Shown one piece after another: positions 1 through 12,805 of a stretch of DNA of 64,000 nt; position 1 is the first letter of the stretch; each line of letters begins with the position of its first letter. Source of the stretch: Dermacentor variabilis. Lineage: Eukaryota; Arthropoda; Arachnida; Ixodida; Ixodidae. The DNA lies in NCBI RefSeq assembly GCF_050947875.1, contig NC_134572.1, forward strand, positions 133,975,105 to 134,039,104, read 5' to 3'. The position numbers were made by a program, and so were the translations under genes. The notes beneath the pieces were generated by a model. The model was not told the DNA's origin, ran no database searches, and saw only the letters and a list, made by a program, of their open reading frames with translations.

Positions 1-1888
1 AAAGTACATCGGTGTAACAATTACTTGGAATCCAAGTTGCATTAAACGCAGATATAAATCATTTCTGGATCTGCCAGGAAACTTGGCCTCTTAAGAAGTA
101 AATACAGCAGGCAAGGCCTGATGTTGAGATCTGATGTAAGCTGTCCTACCGACAGTGGTGTGTGCTTGTATCAAAAAACATAGTACGATACTAAAGTGAA
201 TGCAAAAATTAGCCGTCCGATTCATTTCTCCAGCTAAGAGAGAAATCAATAGGTAACGCCGTTGTTTCAAAGGCCTAGTCTCCAGCCACTGACCACCGGA
301 CTGAAGATATATAGCACGCTTCGAAGCTTTTTATTCGCTTTACACCAAGGAATTGAATTTGTGTCGGGGGCTGTAGGTCCCAAGCCCTGTTAGAGCTCCA
401 GCAACAGCCAACCACGTAAATGCTGTTTCACATTTAAACCAAAAATTGATGTTCTTTTATGCAGACATCTTCGCCCCTAACTATAGTTGACTGGAACAAT
501 CTTGATCCTTGTGTGCTTGTTAACTATGTTTCCTTTTAAACTGAAGCTTTGTTTGCCTAAGTTCCTGGGGTTTGGAGTACATGCTTGGCTGTTGGGTCGG
601 TCGCTGTCTCGCCGGATGTATTTGTGGATATAAATACAAAATTATGTGAATGCACCCACGAATTTTCTTACATAAACATTGCATGCTCAACATGTAATAA
701 AAAGATATAACTTCGTACAACTTCATACATAAAACCTCCACATATGATGTCGGTGAACAGTCATCTCTAACGCACGCCGATCTGCTAATTGGACGGAAGA
801 TTATATTTAGAGGATTCTTTGATTCATTAATGGCGCTGCCAGAGGGGGGCCCACCAAGCACGTGCCAGCCTTCTCCCAACCCCAGAAAAAAATTTCTGAC
901 TGTGTCACTGCTTTGATTTGCTTTGTTTATTTATTTAGCGCTCAATATTTGCCACTATGTTCTTGGCCATCTCTCCAAAATGGGCATGTCCCATTACGCA
1001 CGATTCTTCCAGAGAAATGTGAGGCTATAGGATAAAAACCTTGCATAATGACCGCGTATCCACAGCTCTGTTCTGCGCGACAAAAACAAAGTGACTTCCT
1101 ACATAAGACATCCACTCACAGGCGCTTCCAGACAGGGTGTAGAACCCCAAAAAACAATTCGGGTTCGGGTCCGGTGGGCTCCGATTCTGTTCCGGCTAAG
1201 TTCCGGTTCGGAGATACATAAATTCGAAATGGCTTGCGCGAAGTGGTTGTCAATACCGAACCAGTTAGCGAAAGCGAACGAAAGGCACACTATATATATA
1301 GGCTTAATTCTGCCCCATATGGCGAATGCTGCACAGTGTTATCGACGTGTATACGCACGCTGCGCGCGCAGGTTTTGTCAGCAAGTGGGAGAAATGAACG
1401 CCCCGGGACACGGGATGCATTAACTGATGTTGTTGTTATGTGGATATCAAGTGACTCTAATGTTGCGCAACTGCAGCAGCCACACACAAAAAGAATGTCC
1501 TCTTAGGCATGCATTGTCGTCGCAAGGGTACGCGCTGCCTTTTATTGTCACCCATATGCTGAGTACGGAGAAAGCAGTAGAAGGTTGTAGGCCTGTTTCA
1601 AAAGAAATTTTGCGAATCGAATCGAATACGAGGATGCAGCGTAGATTCTCGCGTTCGGACGCCGACAACGCGGGCAGTGGCCTCGCTCTTCCATGCTTAA
1701 TCTTTTCTTTTTTTCTTTGTAGACTCATTCGAAGCACGACGCGCGCCGATTTGACAAACTTTTCGTCTCACCGCCGTGGCCGTGATTTCAGCGGTGGCTT
1801 TTTCGAAAAAGAGCTATCCGAAAGCAGCCGAGGCACCTCGATGAGGATGAGTAACGACGTTTTTCTCGACAGCGTGAAATTTGGGGAA
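1..1888. other. Anonymous sequence, no gene recognised
   Basis: Short open frames occur on both strands, but none shows a recognisable domain, codon structure or partner exon. A CG-rich patch near 1130-1250 has no clear coding content. I see nothing else to annotate. Confidence 0.5.
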
Positions 1889-2002
<114 letters not shown>

Positions 2003-3290
2003 CTTTATTTCCATCCAAGCGATATAGTGATATAGTGCACAAATACGGAGAAATTACATGTGATGTCTACGCATAAACACATTGAATTATATCGAGAATG
2101 TCTCGGTTTGCATAGGGTGGACTTAGCTTCCGCGCCTTTTGCGGTTGCGGTATGGTCAGTTATTATTTTTCTGCTTGAATTATTTGCTACTGAACTTGTA
2201 GCGAGTAAACTATGGCATGTGACACAGGGTGCAATTCACATTGGATTACACAACTTATAACTCCAAACTTCTAGTTCGTAGCAAGGAAAGAAGCCAGGAA
2301 GTGACGTTTTCCACGGTTTATAGTTACCTTGTTTAAAATAAAAGAACTGATTTGTGAATAATGACCCTGATATGTTTAAGGAAGGGCGAGTTTCGTTTAA
2401 CGGATTAATTTATTTACTTCATTTTATTTCATTTTTTCCACCCGGATTCATCCAGTCACCGGAGCAATTTCTTCAAATACCATGTCATGACGAGGCCTAA
2501 TACACTTTGTACATGCCTGACCGCAATCTCTTCACTATACCATACGGATGTCATGAACAAGAATTCCTGCATTTGAATCAAAGTTATGTTGATGTTCCGT
2601 GCCGTATATCATGACTGAAAACGGAAGGTGCCCCGTCATTATTTCAACCTCTTGTCAGCCGCTGTGTCGCTTATGGCACGTGGGTGTCGAGGCCTCAGTC
2701 GATATCGCACGGAGCACGTCGCGGATAAGCAAAACTGGAACATCGCGTGTGCGCCGGACGTGTTATCCTAAATTCATGACAAGGGCTTACATTTCTTTTA
2801 TGCGGAAACGCGCATACAGAGTCGTTCTGATCGGTAAATCCATAAGAAGGGTAAGCCAGCTAAATAAAAGAAAATGAGCCATTCCACTCTGTGAAGGCGG
2901 ATAACCAGCGAAGCTGTTGAAAACCGCCACTACAGCGGCTGAGGCTGGCATGTAATGCCTTATGGCTTTCGCTTTGTAGTAATGGTAGTAGTGCTACGTT
3001 AGAGTAATGGTAGGAATAGTAGTAATCGTAATTTCGGCAGCACGCCCCCGCCCATAGCGGTGCTGCAACAACATTGACATCAATTGCTAGGCTGGTTATT
3101 TTACATGCGAAAGGCTAGGGACGTCACACCTCACGTCGAAAGCTGGCGTCGCCGCGGCAGCTTGCGCAAAAGTAATCTTTACCGGAAAACGCTTGCGGAG
3201 AGCGTTACGTGATTCGCATGGTTATCATGAGCGCCTTATAGTCAATTAAGTGGTTCGGATGCGTTTTTCGAGCTTGTTTTTTATCGAAAC
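2003..3290. other. Anonymous sequence, no gene recognised
   Basis: No domain, tRNA or repeat family was recognised. A short GTAGTA-rich patch lies near 2980-3025. Open frames are short and featureless. Confidence 0.45.
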
Positions 3291-3294
3291 GTAT

Positions 3295-3612
3295 GCTGCT
3301 CTGTATGTGGTATGCTTGATTCCAAAATAATGCATGCACTGTTCGCTGCACTTTGCTGAGTACTTGTAGCCTCTGTCTTACGGGGGTATGAGCCACTGCA
3401 TTTTTCGCTTGCTTACGGGGGTATGAGCCATTGATGATGACAGTTTTTGACATGCTGTTCTTATGTTGTATGCGTGGTTGCAAAGAATGTATACGCGCTG
3501 TTCGCTTCACTTCGCTGAGTGTTTGTAGCCTCTGCCTTGCGGGGCTATGAGCCATTAGATCTTTTGCTTGCTTAAGGGGGTATGAGCCATTGATGATGAT
3601 AGTTTTTGTTGA
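3295..3612. repeat. Two-copy tandem duplication, period 159 bp
   Basis: Two diverged copies (about 3295-3453 and 3454-3612) share the blocks CTTGTAGCCTCTG and TATGAGCCATTGATGATGA, spaced 159 bp apart. Within each copy the TATGAGCCA motif is itself repeated. Read on the minus strand, both copies keep an open frame with the recurring peptide motif NGSYP-KQAK, so a 141-residue open frame spans them. The same motif recurs at 56713-56885 in both orientations, which suggests a dispersed family. Whether it was ever coding is unknown. Confidence 0.75.
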
Positions 3613-3639
3613 CAGAGAACAAGAATACACGGAATCCTA

Positions 3640-5860
3640 GCCATCTACAGTTTCGCTGTAAAATCCCTTTTATTTGGCTGTCTGCTGCCGCTATACACGC
3701 CGTTAGGCGGTTATGCGAACTGCCAAAGGGGATCCCTGATTTGCGTCGACTTGTAAGCATACAATGTATTTAATATAATGAATAAGAGCCACAGATTGTC
3801 AGAAAAGGAGTTACTTGTAGATGTAAGGGCGGCTGTGAGAAGTGCCAGACAAGTAATTGCAATGTTTCACGCATAGGGACAATTATTAATGGCCTGAAAT
3901 AAGAGACAAATTAGACGTAGGACGATCGCGAATTCAGAGATATTCAACGGGCTCCGAAATGAATTTTAACCGTTCAACAGCGCTTGACAAAGTGAGTACG
4001 TTTTAATCCGTGGAACAGTGCAAATATCGTGTAACCGTGAGCATGCCTTTGTGCCCACTAATAGAGCCCGATGAAAATTCCCTTGCAGAATACGCTTCGT
4101 AAGCATTAAGTACCGTCAAATCAAGATAATTATTCAAACTTTTCTTGTACCACCATCCTGCCGTTTCGCGAACGCTTCCCGTGAGCTTGTATTCTCATAC
4201 ACAGCGTGCGCAAGCGCAATTTTCCCGCTTAAAAGCCCCGCGAGCGAGGAGAGGAAAAATAAACAAGAAATAAAAGGGGTGGGCGCACCGGGGAACCCGA
4301 AAAGAAGATAGGACCAAGTTTCTCATCTTGCCAGACACGGTTGTCTACACGGCTCGTCGCTTGTTTTAAACTGCACACGCAATTACCGCTCCCGGTGGAA
4401 GAAGGCGCGAAGTGGTTCGGCCGGGCCGGAGCAATGGGTGTACCGGGGTCCGACCTTGGGATCTCACTCGCTCGCTGCTTTTGAAATCCGGGCACGCGCT
4501 GCTCCGTAGGGCCGCGGCCATCTGCCGCATGACCAGCGTCGGTGCGTGCGTGCGTGTGCGTGCGACGGCGTTGGGTACTACGTATATGCGCGACTTCCGG
4601 GCGCGCCTCTTCGCTCAGAAAGGAGTTGATTCCCTGTATTGTTTCATTCTCTCGTTCTTTTTTTTTTTCTGTGTTATTCAACAGTTTTCGCCGGCTCTGT
4701 AAACGTGTGCCACCTGCGTTCTCGACGCTGGAAATCAGCCGCGCGTGGTGCCAGTGACCGCTTAAATTGCGCCGATGGCGCAATGCTGTTTTAAACAAAC
4801 GGCGGATGCCCCGCACCCCTGCCGCTATGCGTGAGTTGGCCGAGGCGACACGCGTATGAAGAAAGCGTAACGGCATTTTAATGTGGCCCGGTCCATTCGT
4901 CATGTCGAGACCACGCGCTAATAGTTTCATAAACTGCGCGAAACGTAACGTACGTCGCAGTCGGCACAGCGAATGCTGCCGGTTAGCTGTGCATGTAGCC
5001 CTCCCGGACGCCGTACGTGTATGTGTTAGCAGCTGCTGCGGTTCACCACAGGCGTGACGGCATAAATTTTACGGAAGGAAGCACTCGCGCGGGTGCATAG
5101 CGCTTGTACAGCGTATTGCGTCTGACGCCGCGTCGTTTAAAATAATTGTACAGAGCAGTGTGAACTGCGAGTGCTCACGTAGAAGGGGTTCCACGCATAA
5201 AGCAATATGAAGGATGTTAGCGGCGTACTTTGCGCGTAACCACGGTGCACGCTTTAGCTGTTCAGTTATATACCGTTTGCTCTCATCGGGCTGAGTCTTC
5301 TGATGAACGCACTATTTTGAATGCTCTTTTCAGGGATGGCCAGCAAGTGGTGTGGTTGTTACGAAAGTGCCTTAAGCATCCTAAAGCCGCTGAACTGCTG
5401 GTGTCGCTTAATTGCCGATTCCGTGGTGCATATTGTAGCACGAGAATGGAGAATGCGAAGTTGGGATTCTTGGTTAAACGGAAGCTGAAGAGTCTGTCGA
5501 ATTCAATAAGACGCTCACATACGGATGCGGGAACCTTATAAACCATGAAGGTAAAATTTTGGAGGGGATTTTTCACTTAGGAGCGACGCAGTCGTCGGTT
5601 AAAATTACGCTGTAGCTCCGCCCCCCGTCGAGCGCCGCGCGCTGCTGCTGACGCTGACGATGCGAGGGGAGACCGGAAACCGCGGCGTAGTGACGTCAAC
5701 ACTGGTGTTCCGCTCCTTCGCAGTCTCCGCGGCCGTGCCTGACCGCGCTTATTTCTGCGCGCGTGCCATCCTAATCTGCTTCGCTCGACCCTACATTCCT
5801 TTATTTGTGTGTATATAGGAGTGGTAGTTGACGTGCGCAGCATCAATTGAACTTGTAGGC
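3640..5860. other. Anonymous sequence with CG-rich patches
   Basis: The blocks around 4390-4620 and 5590-5790 are CG-rich. A 233-residue minus-strand open frame over 4229-4930 is basic and low in complexity and matches nothing I know, so I treat it as chance. The second CG-rich block lies just upstream of the THAP relic and could be the remains of its promoter; that is inference only. Confidence 0.4.
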
Positions 5861-5865
5861 CGATC

Positions 5866-6060
5866 ATGCCGGCGTTCTGTGCAGCCTACGCTTGCACGAA
5901 CACCAGCGGCCGCGACGATGTTTCGATGTTCCATTAGTTCCTGCAAGACAAGAAGCTTTCAGCTAAGTAGGAGGCAGCTGTGAAACGAAACAACTTCAAG
6001 CGCTCAAGAACAACAGTGTTGTGCTCGAACCACTTCCGTGACGATTACTTCCAGAGTTTA
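5866..6060 (+). pseudogene. THAP zinc-finger domain relic
   Basis: Translation from the ATG at 5866 begins MPAFCAAYACTNTSGRDD and ends with [10 protein letters not shown]. The spacing is C5-x4-C10-x42-C53-x2-H56, which fits the C2CH zinc-binding pattern of THAP DNA-binding domains at the usual N-terminal position. Two in-frame TAG codons break it, at 5935-5937 and 5968-5970; the second lies where the family has its conserved tryptophan. No further THAP-protein or P-element transposase segment follows. It could be the dead first exon of a THAP host gene or of a THAP-bearing transposase. The domain identity is fairly secure; its source is not. Confidence 0.72.
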
Positions 6061-6719
6061 TCAATAATGCGTGCTTTGGGTTCTCCTAAAAAATAAAATA
6101 GCACGCTGAACGGAAGGTGCATGTTTATCTCCCACCCTTGACGCAGGTTTCATCGCCAAGCGCCGCGAATTTTCTATTCGCACGTGTGTTGTGCAGCTAC
6201 CATAACGCAGTGCAAGCGTAAAGTTTGCATGTGTTGGAAAGCCTGCTCACGCCAGGACGCTGCGCTCCCTATTCTCTAGCACACATAGAGAAACCGGCCA
6301 TCTCACGTAGCTGACGGAATTCGCCGCTTACGAGTAGCGTGCGGATGGCGCGCTGATGAAGATTTACACGTGCTACAACAGCCGGTAAACTTTTCCCGCG
6401 TTTAAACCGTCTGTGTAGATTGCCTACAGCTTTGCGGCAGCGCACAAATGCCGAAGATCGCATCACCGCTTACGTTCTACGAGGAGGCATGCAGGAACAT
6501 AACACTACAGTTGTTTGCCCGGAAACGTACTCACTGGAACGCTGAATGCAGCTTAGCAAAAAACATACTCGCCAAAGAACATTTCCAACACAAGGAGATG
6601 CTAACACTTCGCCTTCGTTCGCGTGGAAAGCAGTGCTTGCACCAGCATCTTTTGCTTCTTGGAGAGGCTGGCTCTTCGCACTCGGCTCGTACATGCAGGG
6701 AGTAAAGTATAAACCCTTT
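6061..6719. other. Anonymous sequence, no gene recognised
   Basis: Several overlapping short open frames on both strands have no recognisable domain. Nothing else is seen. Confidence 0.4.
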
Positions 6720-7230
6720 ACAAGTGATCTTGCACGCGACAGCGACAGCGCCACAAGCGAGGCGATGTCTGTCGCGTTCACTCGTCGCCTCCAAGCCGAA
6801 CTCCACGCGAGCGACGGCTTTGAGCGACGACTTCCCGGTATGAGGGCAGCAATATACGCGCCGAAACTAGCGTGACGCATGCTTTATCAATTTAAGTTGA
6901 TGTATTGTACTGAAAAAAGGAGCATAAAATATTTCTGATGGTCTCGCACTAGGTTCTTATTCTTGCACGTGTAAAATTCAATAGTTTACTCGTTCCGTGC
7001 GACAAACAGTAGTATTTGAGCTATGTACATCCAGTTCCGGCTTCGCACTATTGGCTAGTCGCTCATAGCATTTCCGGGTGACGAGCGACGAGTTCTATAT
7101 TTCTAGAAACGAGCGATCGAGCGACAACACCGAGCGATCTGTTCAAGCGACGGCCCGTTTTGTCGCTCGAAGCCGTCGCCCGTCACCGTCGCGCGCAAAA
7201 TCGCTCTCGTGGAGTTTGGACTTAACGCCG
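6720..7230. repeat. Candidate inverted repeat rich in GAGCGA/TCGCTC motifs
   Basis: The block at about 6720-6860 and the block at about 7070-7225 read as diverged copies in opposite orientation. Both share a TCGCTC-AAGCCGTCGC core followed by CTCGCGTGGAGTT or CTCGTGGAGTT. The central 200 bp is AT-rich. This could be a non-autonomous DNA transposon with long subterminal inverted repeats. I could not define ends or a target-site duplication. Confidence 0.35.
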
Positions 7231-8164
7231 AACTCCTCAGAGAAACGCAAGCTCTCGAAATTTTCCATGACCTTCTCAGCAAAACACCACCAAACTACCT
7301 TGAACCGTGCTTCGCGTGTAACGGCAGCAGTCGGTCCGGACGAACACCATTGTTGACGTCACGAGGCGCCCGACCAATCACAGGCGAAAACGAGGCGCGC
7401 GAGCTGGGCGTGTCTGCTGCTGCACTTTTCGTCGAAATAAAATATGTTTGCGCTTTCTTTTGCTCAATTTCGGTGCGATATTCGAATTCAGAGGGTTGAA
7501 AACCATGACGTACTGCTCTTCACTCATTTTTTCTGGAAAAGCTTTCAGCTTCACAATTCCAGCGTCCACAATTCTGAGACACAGTGCTCGCTACAGTAGC
7601 ACGGAAACACGATCGATACAGTGGTTGTAGGTAACGCAACGTCTTTGCAACGGTCACGCGAACGACGTTCAAGTGCGGTAGAGTTATAATATGTTGCGAC
7701 AGGACTTTGCGATAGAGTAGGCTGCTAGCCGAGACATAGTAGCGCAGAAATGACCCAATTGTTTCTATTAATGCGTAAGATTGCACTAATGCAACACGTC
7801 CAAGCTGAACAGAGATGATCGCGGCTAACTGTATATAGACTAAGATTCAAGAGGGGCAAACTCTGGGCCAGTTGGTCCGACAAGTTTAAAGCTAGTTGCC
7901 GCTCATCCTGTCTACAATACTTCGTTTTACGTCTACTCTGAAGTCGCGGTTCTTTTCCTTTTTAAACATTTAGACTAAGACTGGTGATGGAACGCGTGGT
8001 CGCCATCTCCCAGATAGGCCATAAAGACAGCCTTTCGAAAATAGACGCTGTATTCATTGATACGGTATAAATGGGTTGCGGTGGAAATAGTCAAGCAGAA
8101 AGTACCTTCAGAAGGAAGGTGTGGCGAGAGGTTAAGAAACTAACAGACGAATCAAGAGTAATCC
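7231..8164. other. Anonymous sequence, no gene recognised
   Basis: No domain, RNA gene or repeat boundary recognised; the short open frames are not convincing. Confidence 0.4.
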
Positions 8165-8390
8165 GCCATGGTGACGTAGTGGCTTTGGCGTTGCGTTGCT
8201 AAGCCCGAGGACGCGGGATCGAATCCCTGCTGCGGCAGCCGCATTTAGATGGAGGCGAAATGCAAAAACACCCGTGTACCATGCACTGTATGCACGTTAA
8301 AGAACCTCAGGTGGTTAAAATTAATCCGTAGTCCCCCACTACGGTATGCCTCATAATCATACTATAGTGGTTTTGACACCGTAAAAAACC
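8165..8390 (+). mobile_element. tRNA-derived SINE (tick type)
   Basis: The head carries internal RNA polymerase III promoter elements. There is an A-box-like stretch near GTAGTGGCTTTGG and a B box, GGATCGAATCC, at 8216-8226, one mismatch from the GGTTCGANTCC consensus. The body has segments I know from tick SINEs: GGAGGCGAAATGCAAAAAC, GCACGTTAAAGAACC and a CCCCACTACGG block. A related copy lies on the minus strand at 36397-36630. It does not encode protein; such elements move with LINE machinery. Ends are approximate and no target-site duplication was found. Confidence 0.8.
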
Positions 8391-8518
8391 AAGAATTTGA
8401 GTTCTTGAAGAAACAAGTGAGAGAGTGCCAATCTCGCACCTAATCTTATTACGAGAAACACCTAATATGCAGGTACAGAACATACATGCACATAGGGATA
8501 ACATTTACCATTCGTGCA

Positions 8519-8676
8519 GGAATACTGCCAAAATAGTCTGAAATCGCAAGACAAGTGATCACGCGCCAGAGAAACTATCGGCAAACCAAATCCAAAATAT
8601 GAAATTAGGTTTTGTGATAGCTTCTCTGGCTTGTGATAGCTTGTCTTGTGATTTCAGACTATTTTTACAGCATTCC
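8519..8676. mobile_element. Short palindromic (foldback MITE-like) element
   Basis: The left arm from GGAATACTGCC is mirrored by a right arm ending ACAGCATTCC, and inner blocks such as GCCAGAGAA and TTCTCTGGC also pair. The 158-bp segment would fold into a long imperfect hairpin. No coding capacity. Target-site duplication is not obvious. Confidence 0.65.
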
Positions 8677-11600
8677 AGCGCACGCGACAAATTTAGTGTA
8701 TGTGTGCACGTATGTTCTGCACTTATACAAGTTGATCATTTTTAAGGTTTACGGAATCTAAACAAAAAAATCGCCTGTGGAAGCTAGCATAATTCTCGTC
8801 GTTGAGCTGCATTATCCGAACAGGTGGACACTACTTCCAATAGTAGTCGAAACACGTATTCAACTAATCAACAAAATTTTATTAATTATTTTCTTAATTA
8901 ATTACACTATGGCACATAAGGCAATTTAGAATAATATCCGGTGAGTTTGCAAGGCAGATCCACTTGGAATGAACTTACATAACAATACCAGTTTGGAGAT
9001 ATGCGCTATAAAACTCACCCTAAAATTCACTGATGTTCCACTTACTTTTTCAACAAAGCTCTTTTATTGACTAAACCGCAAAAGTAACTGAAATGCTCAT
9101 GTATCTCGTTCCGCACTTTTGGGAGATGTCTTGAAACTGATGTCGTCCTGTAAATGAAGCTCAAGTGGATGCATCTTGCGAACGCACCGGGTACAATTCA
9201 TAAATTGCAATACGCGCCGTAAGGTAATTAATTAAAAAAGTTCATTTCGTTCAGAGGCTAGTTGACCAAGATACAATTCATTCAGAGCCCCACAGTGTAT
9301 CACTGCCATTGAGCTAAACCTTGAGCTGATCAGTCGGAAATGTGGTGTCACATATCAGAACGAACAACTGCAATGTAATATTCTGGGATGACTGTTTAAG
9401 TTGAAGACACGTTCCACCATCAGTATTGGCTCGTGTTTTGGCTTTATATGGATTAACGCGAAAATTGATGAAAATAGAGCAGGTTTATTTGTAGCATGGC
9501 ACTGGGTAATTCGAGCTGTAGGAGAAAAAACGTCCTCCAGTTGACTTGGATAGGCTGGTAACGAAAGTGAATTCTCAGAATGATCCTTCACAAATAGGTA
9601 TATGTTGTCACACACATCTCATCAAATGTCTATTAGTCAATTTAGAAGAACAGTACTTCCATGTGGCACGTCGATATAAAACAGCCCCCGCACACATCGT
9701 TAAGCTGTCCCGAGGACACGTGACACTGAATTGTGTACGCAACTTCAGTTATACGGTTTCCTTGGCTCTGCAAAGCCCTTTTTGACGAAACCAGTGTCTT
9801 TAGCAGGTTTAGCAGGTTTTGCAGACGTAGAACATACAGAAATGACAACACTGGTTGGACCCATAGCCACAGGCATGTTGTGGGTCCAATGAAAAATAAA
9901 TAACAATTACAAGTACCAAACAAGCAAGATACATCCCGTGCATACACATATTTATGGTACAACATAATATTGCACGAGCGTACAAAAGGAAATGTGAAAT
10001 AGTGAAAAGCATGTTATAGTGTTAAACATTTCGAAGTAAACATGTAAAACACTAGATAAGAAGATTGCAGGCAAGTTCCTGCATTATTATGAAAGTTCGA
10101 AATATGCATTATAATTATCGACAAAATCGAAATACTAGTTAAATGATAATCTTAGCAGGTTTCAGTGAGTTACTAACGCAAAAATGGTCATAATGATTGT
10201 TCACATTGAAAAGCATTATGCAGGCTAAGCAAGTATTTGTTAAGCACGGATGACAAATTATTTGGTTGTTTTTTTTTTCCTGCGAGTAGTTCATTCCAAA
10301 TTTTAGACTGTAAAAATTGTAGGAAACGTTGTCCGAAGATATGCTTGGTTGGAGGAAGATTACAATTTCCGTACATTTGATTACTGGTCACACGAGAGGA
10401 GGTGTAAAATACAGAAATATGAAAAGGCAGGTTATTTCTAGCAATACTGAATATACAAGTGGCAATTTTTAATTCGTGTATGATATCATACGGCAAAACA
10501 TTCATTCTATTAAACAAAGGGCAGACTTGGTTCATCGTAACATGAGTGGGTAATTATCCTCGGGGTTCGTTTCTGATGTTTGCGTGCCGATTCAAAACAA
10601 GTTTTGTGTGTCACACCCCATGATTCATTACAGTATGTGATATGCCTATGGATGAGTGCAAAATATAAAATACGCAGGGTTTTATAACACCCTGCATACA
10701 GTATCGAGATGATGACGTGCTTGAGAGAGTGCGTAGCATCCCGATGCGAGCTTTGTGCAAACTGCGCTTATTTGTTCTTGCCAGTGTAGATTGCTATCGA
10801 AAGTCACTCCAATATACTGAATGAGCTGACTTCGTCTTATGGAAAATCGTTTATTTGTAAATCTAATGATTTAGCAGGCGAGATATTGCTACGCGTTCGA
10901 AATACCACATATTTAGTCTTATTAACGTTAATCGTAAGTTTGTGCACGAAAAACCATTCACTTGCTGTTTCCGGCTCTTCGTTTCTTTAGTTCTCAGATC
11001 ACAAATGTTATCGACTGTTATCGGCATGCGAATATCTTTTAATTACTGCGCACATTACGTTGTGTTTAATTTGCACAGAACTGCTGCATGTTGTTGAAAC
11101 TGCTGGTGCAAGTATATCGCTGTCCATTCCACACAAAGTAGCCACGGCAGGTCTGTCTATGCAGGCGTAGCGCTGTTGCCGTATGCAGTTCAATTTAGAA
11201 TATAAATTTCACGTTCTATTCAAACTCAGTCACTTCAAATGCTCACAACACACAAAAGTTTATTGAGTTTCCTTGCACGAAAATAGGCAAGAATTGAAAT
11301 TCTATTGGACCTCTACTGATTTAATAACCGGTTCGGTAAAACAAACTCGTTGCCGACATAAGAGATGCTCAGGTGGAACAAACGCTGGCCAAGGGCGCCT
11401 GGCTAACCGCACCAGTTGCAAATCAACCACCACCTTCAATAAAGACACAACAGACCGTTTTAATTGGGCGTCCGTAGCCACACGTACGCAGTGCGCGAGC
11501 TTGTGCATACGTAGCGAAGTGCGCGCGCGAAACGGCAGTAGTTGGCCGGACGCAAAAGTTTAGAAGGGGGTTGCTGACTCGCACGCGCAGGAGCCGGTAG

Positions 11601-12801
11601 TGTGCCACTCAGCGCCGCCATATGCCACCTTCTGAAACTGTGTAGCCGACATCAGCAGCCACGAAGTCAAACCGCAAGCCGGAGTCATATCTTCGGCAAG
11701 AGCCATATCGAAAAATGTGCTCTCGTGGACACGCGAACAGCGTCTCACAAAGCCCGCACAACCCGCAGCGGACGCTACGCAGCTTATGAAAAGCTGCGGG
11801 CGCAAGCAAGATACCGTGCATGCTCCTGCGTACTGCGCATGCGCACTGTCGCCTCCGCTGGTTTCATTCGTACACAAAGCTGTTCCGAACGGCCGACTAA
11901 AACTGTCTGTTATCACGGAAGCGGAAAAGCAAGAATCATTTCATAACGATCATCCCGCTCCGCGAACATCCTTCTAGAAAATATGTGTCCTCCAAGCTAT
12001 GATATTCGTAAATGTAAAAAATCGCCCATTCTACCTCGGCACCGGACAACACATAGCACGGCGCCCCAGGCTCATCGACCTTTCGCCGTAATTTTCAAAG
12101 TGCCTGTGCGCCGTATGTTTCGTATCTGAATGGCCTATCTGCGCGCGACGCTAGTAGCCCTTATCAGAAGCTTAAGCAGCGTGAAAGACCTCACGGCAGG
12201 CATTTACGCCGCTAGAGCTGCCCTTCGTCGTACCTCGTATTGCAGAATTCAGCCTTGCCTTTGTGCGTCGCCGCTCATCGTAAATTGAAACACGATTCTC
12301 GATACGCTAGTAGATGTATGCACCGCAGCAGAGGTATTCCTAACACGTAGAACATGCGATTTATAATCCTTCATTTTTGTGTTGGGCAAGCAGAGGCTCC
12401 GGTAACGTTTGTCCGATGCTTTGAACGTTGCCGCAGGGAAGATAGAAAAGGTTGTTAGACTGTTGCAATGCGCAGATTAGTATAGTGTTGAAAACCAACA
12501 TATTAGTGAATGAGGGACGCCGTGCTCAGAACATTGACTTCAGCCACATACAATAATAATTTAATGCAAAAAGGTAATCTCGCATAGAAGAGCGTCTCCG
12601 CGTTACGCCCCTCTGTTAAGAAGGGGCAGCTACCACAACTTCGAACATGCATCGCCGTGTTCGGTGCCAGAACGTTCCAAAAGCTAAAAAGCTAGATTTA
12701 TTGTAGTAAAACGCAATAGATATTGTTTTTTCTTTCTTTTTTCTTTCTTTACTATCTACTCCTTTTCTTTAAATAAGCTTACGACGGCCGCAATATACAT
12801 C
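8677..12801. other. Anonymous, mostly AT-rich sequence
   Basis: No coding domain, RNA gene or clear mobile element recognised in about 4 kb. The segment 11500-11900 is more CG-rich and carries overlapping open frames on both strands with no recognisable features. A T-rich pyrimidine tract lies near 12724-12750, just left of copy 1. Confidence 0.4.
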
Positions 12802-12805
12802 GCAG

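Noticed and set aside
4229..4930. 233-residue minus-strand open frame
   Set aside because: Basic, low-complexity and CG-driven; no recognisable domain.
8165..8240. Possible tRNA gene on the plus strand
   Set aside because: Same SINE head; B box present, but SINE body continues directly downstream.
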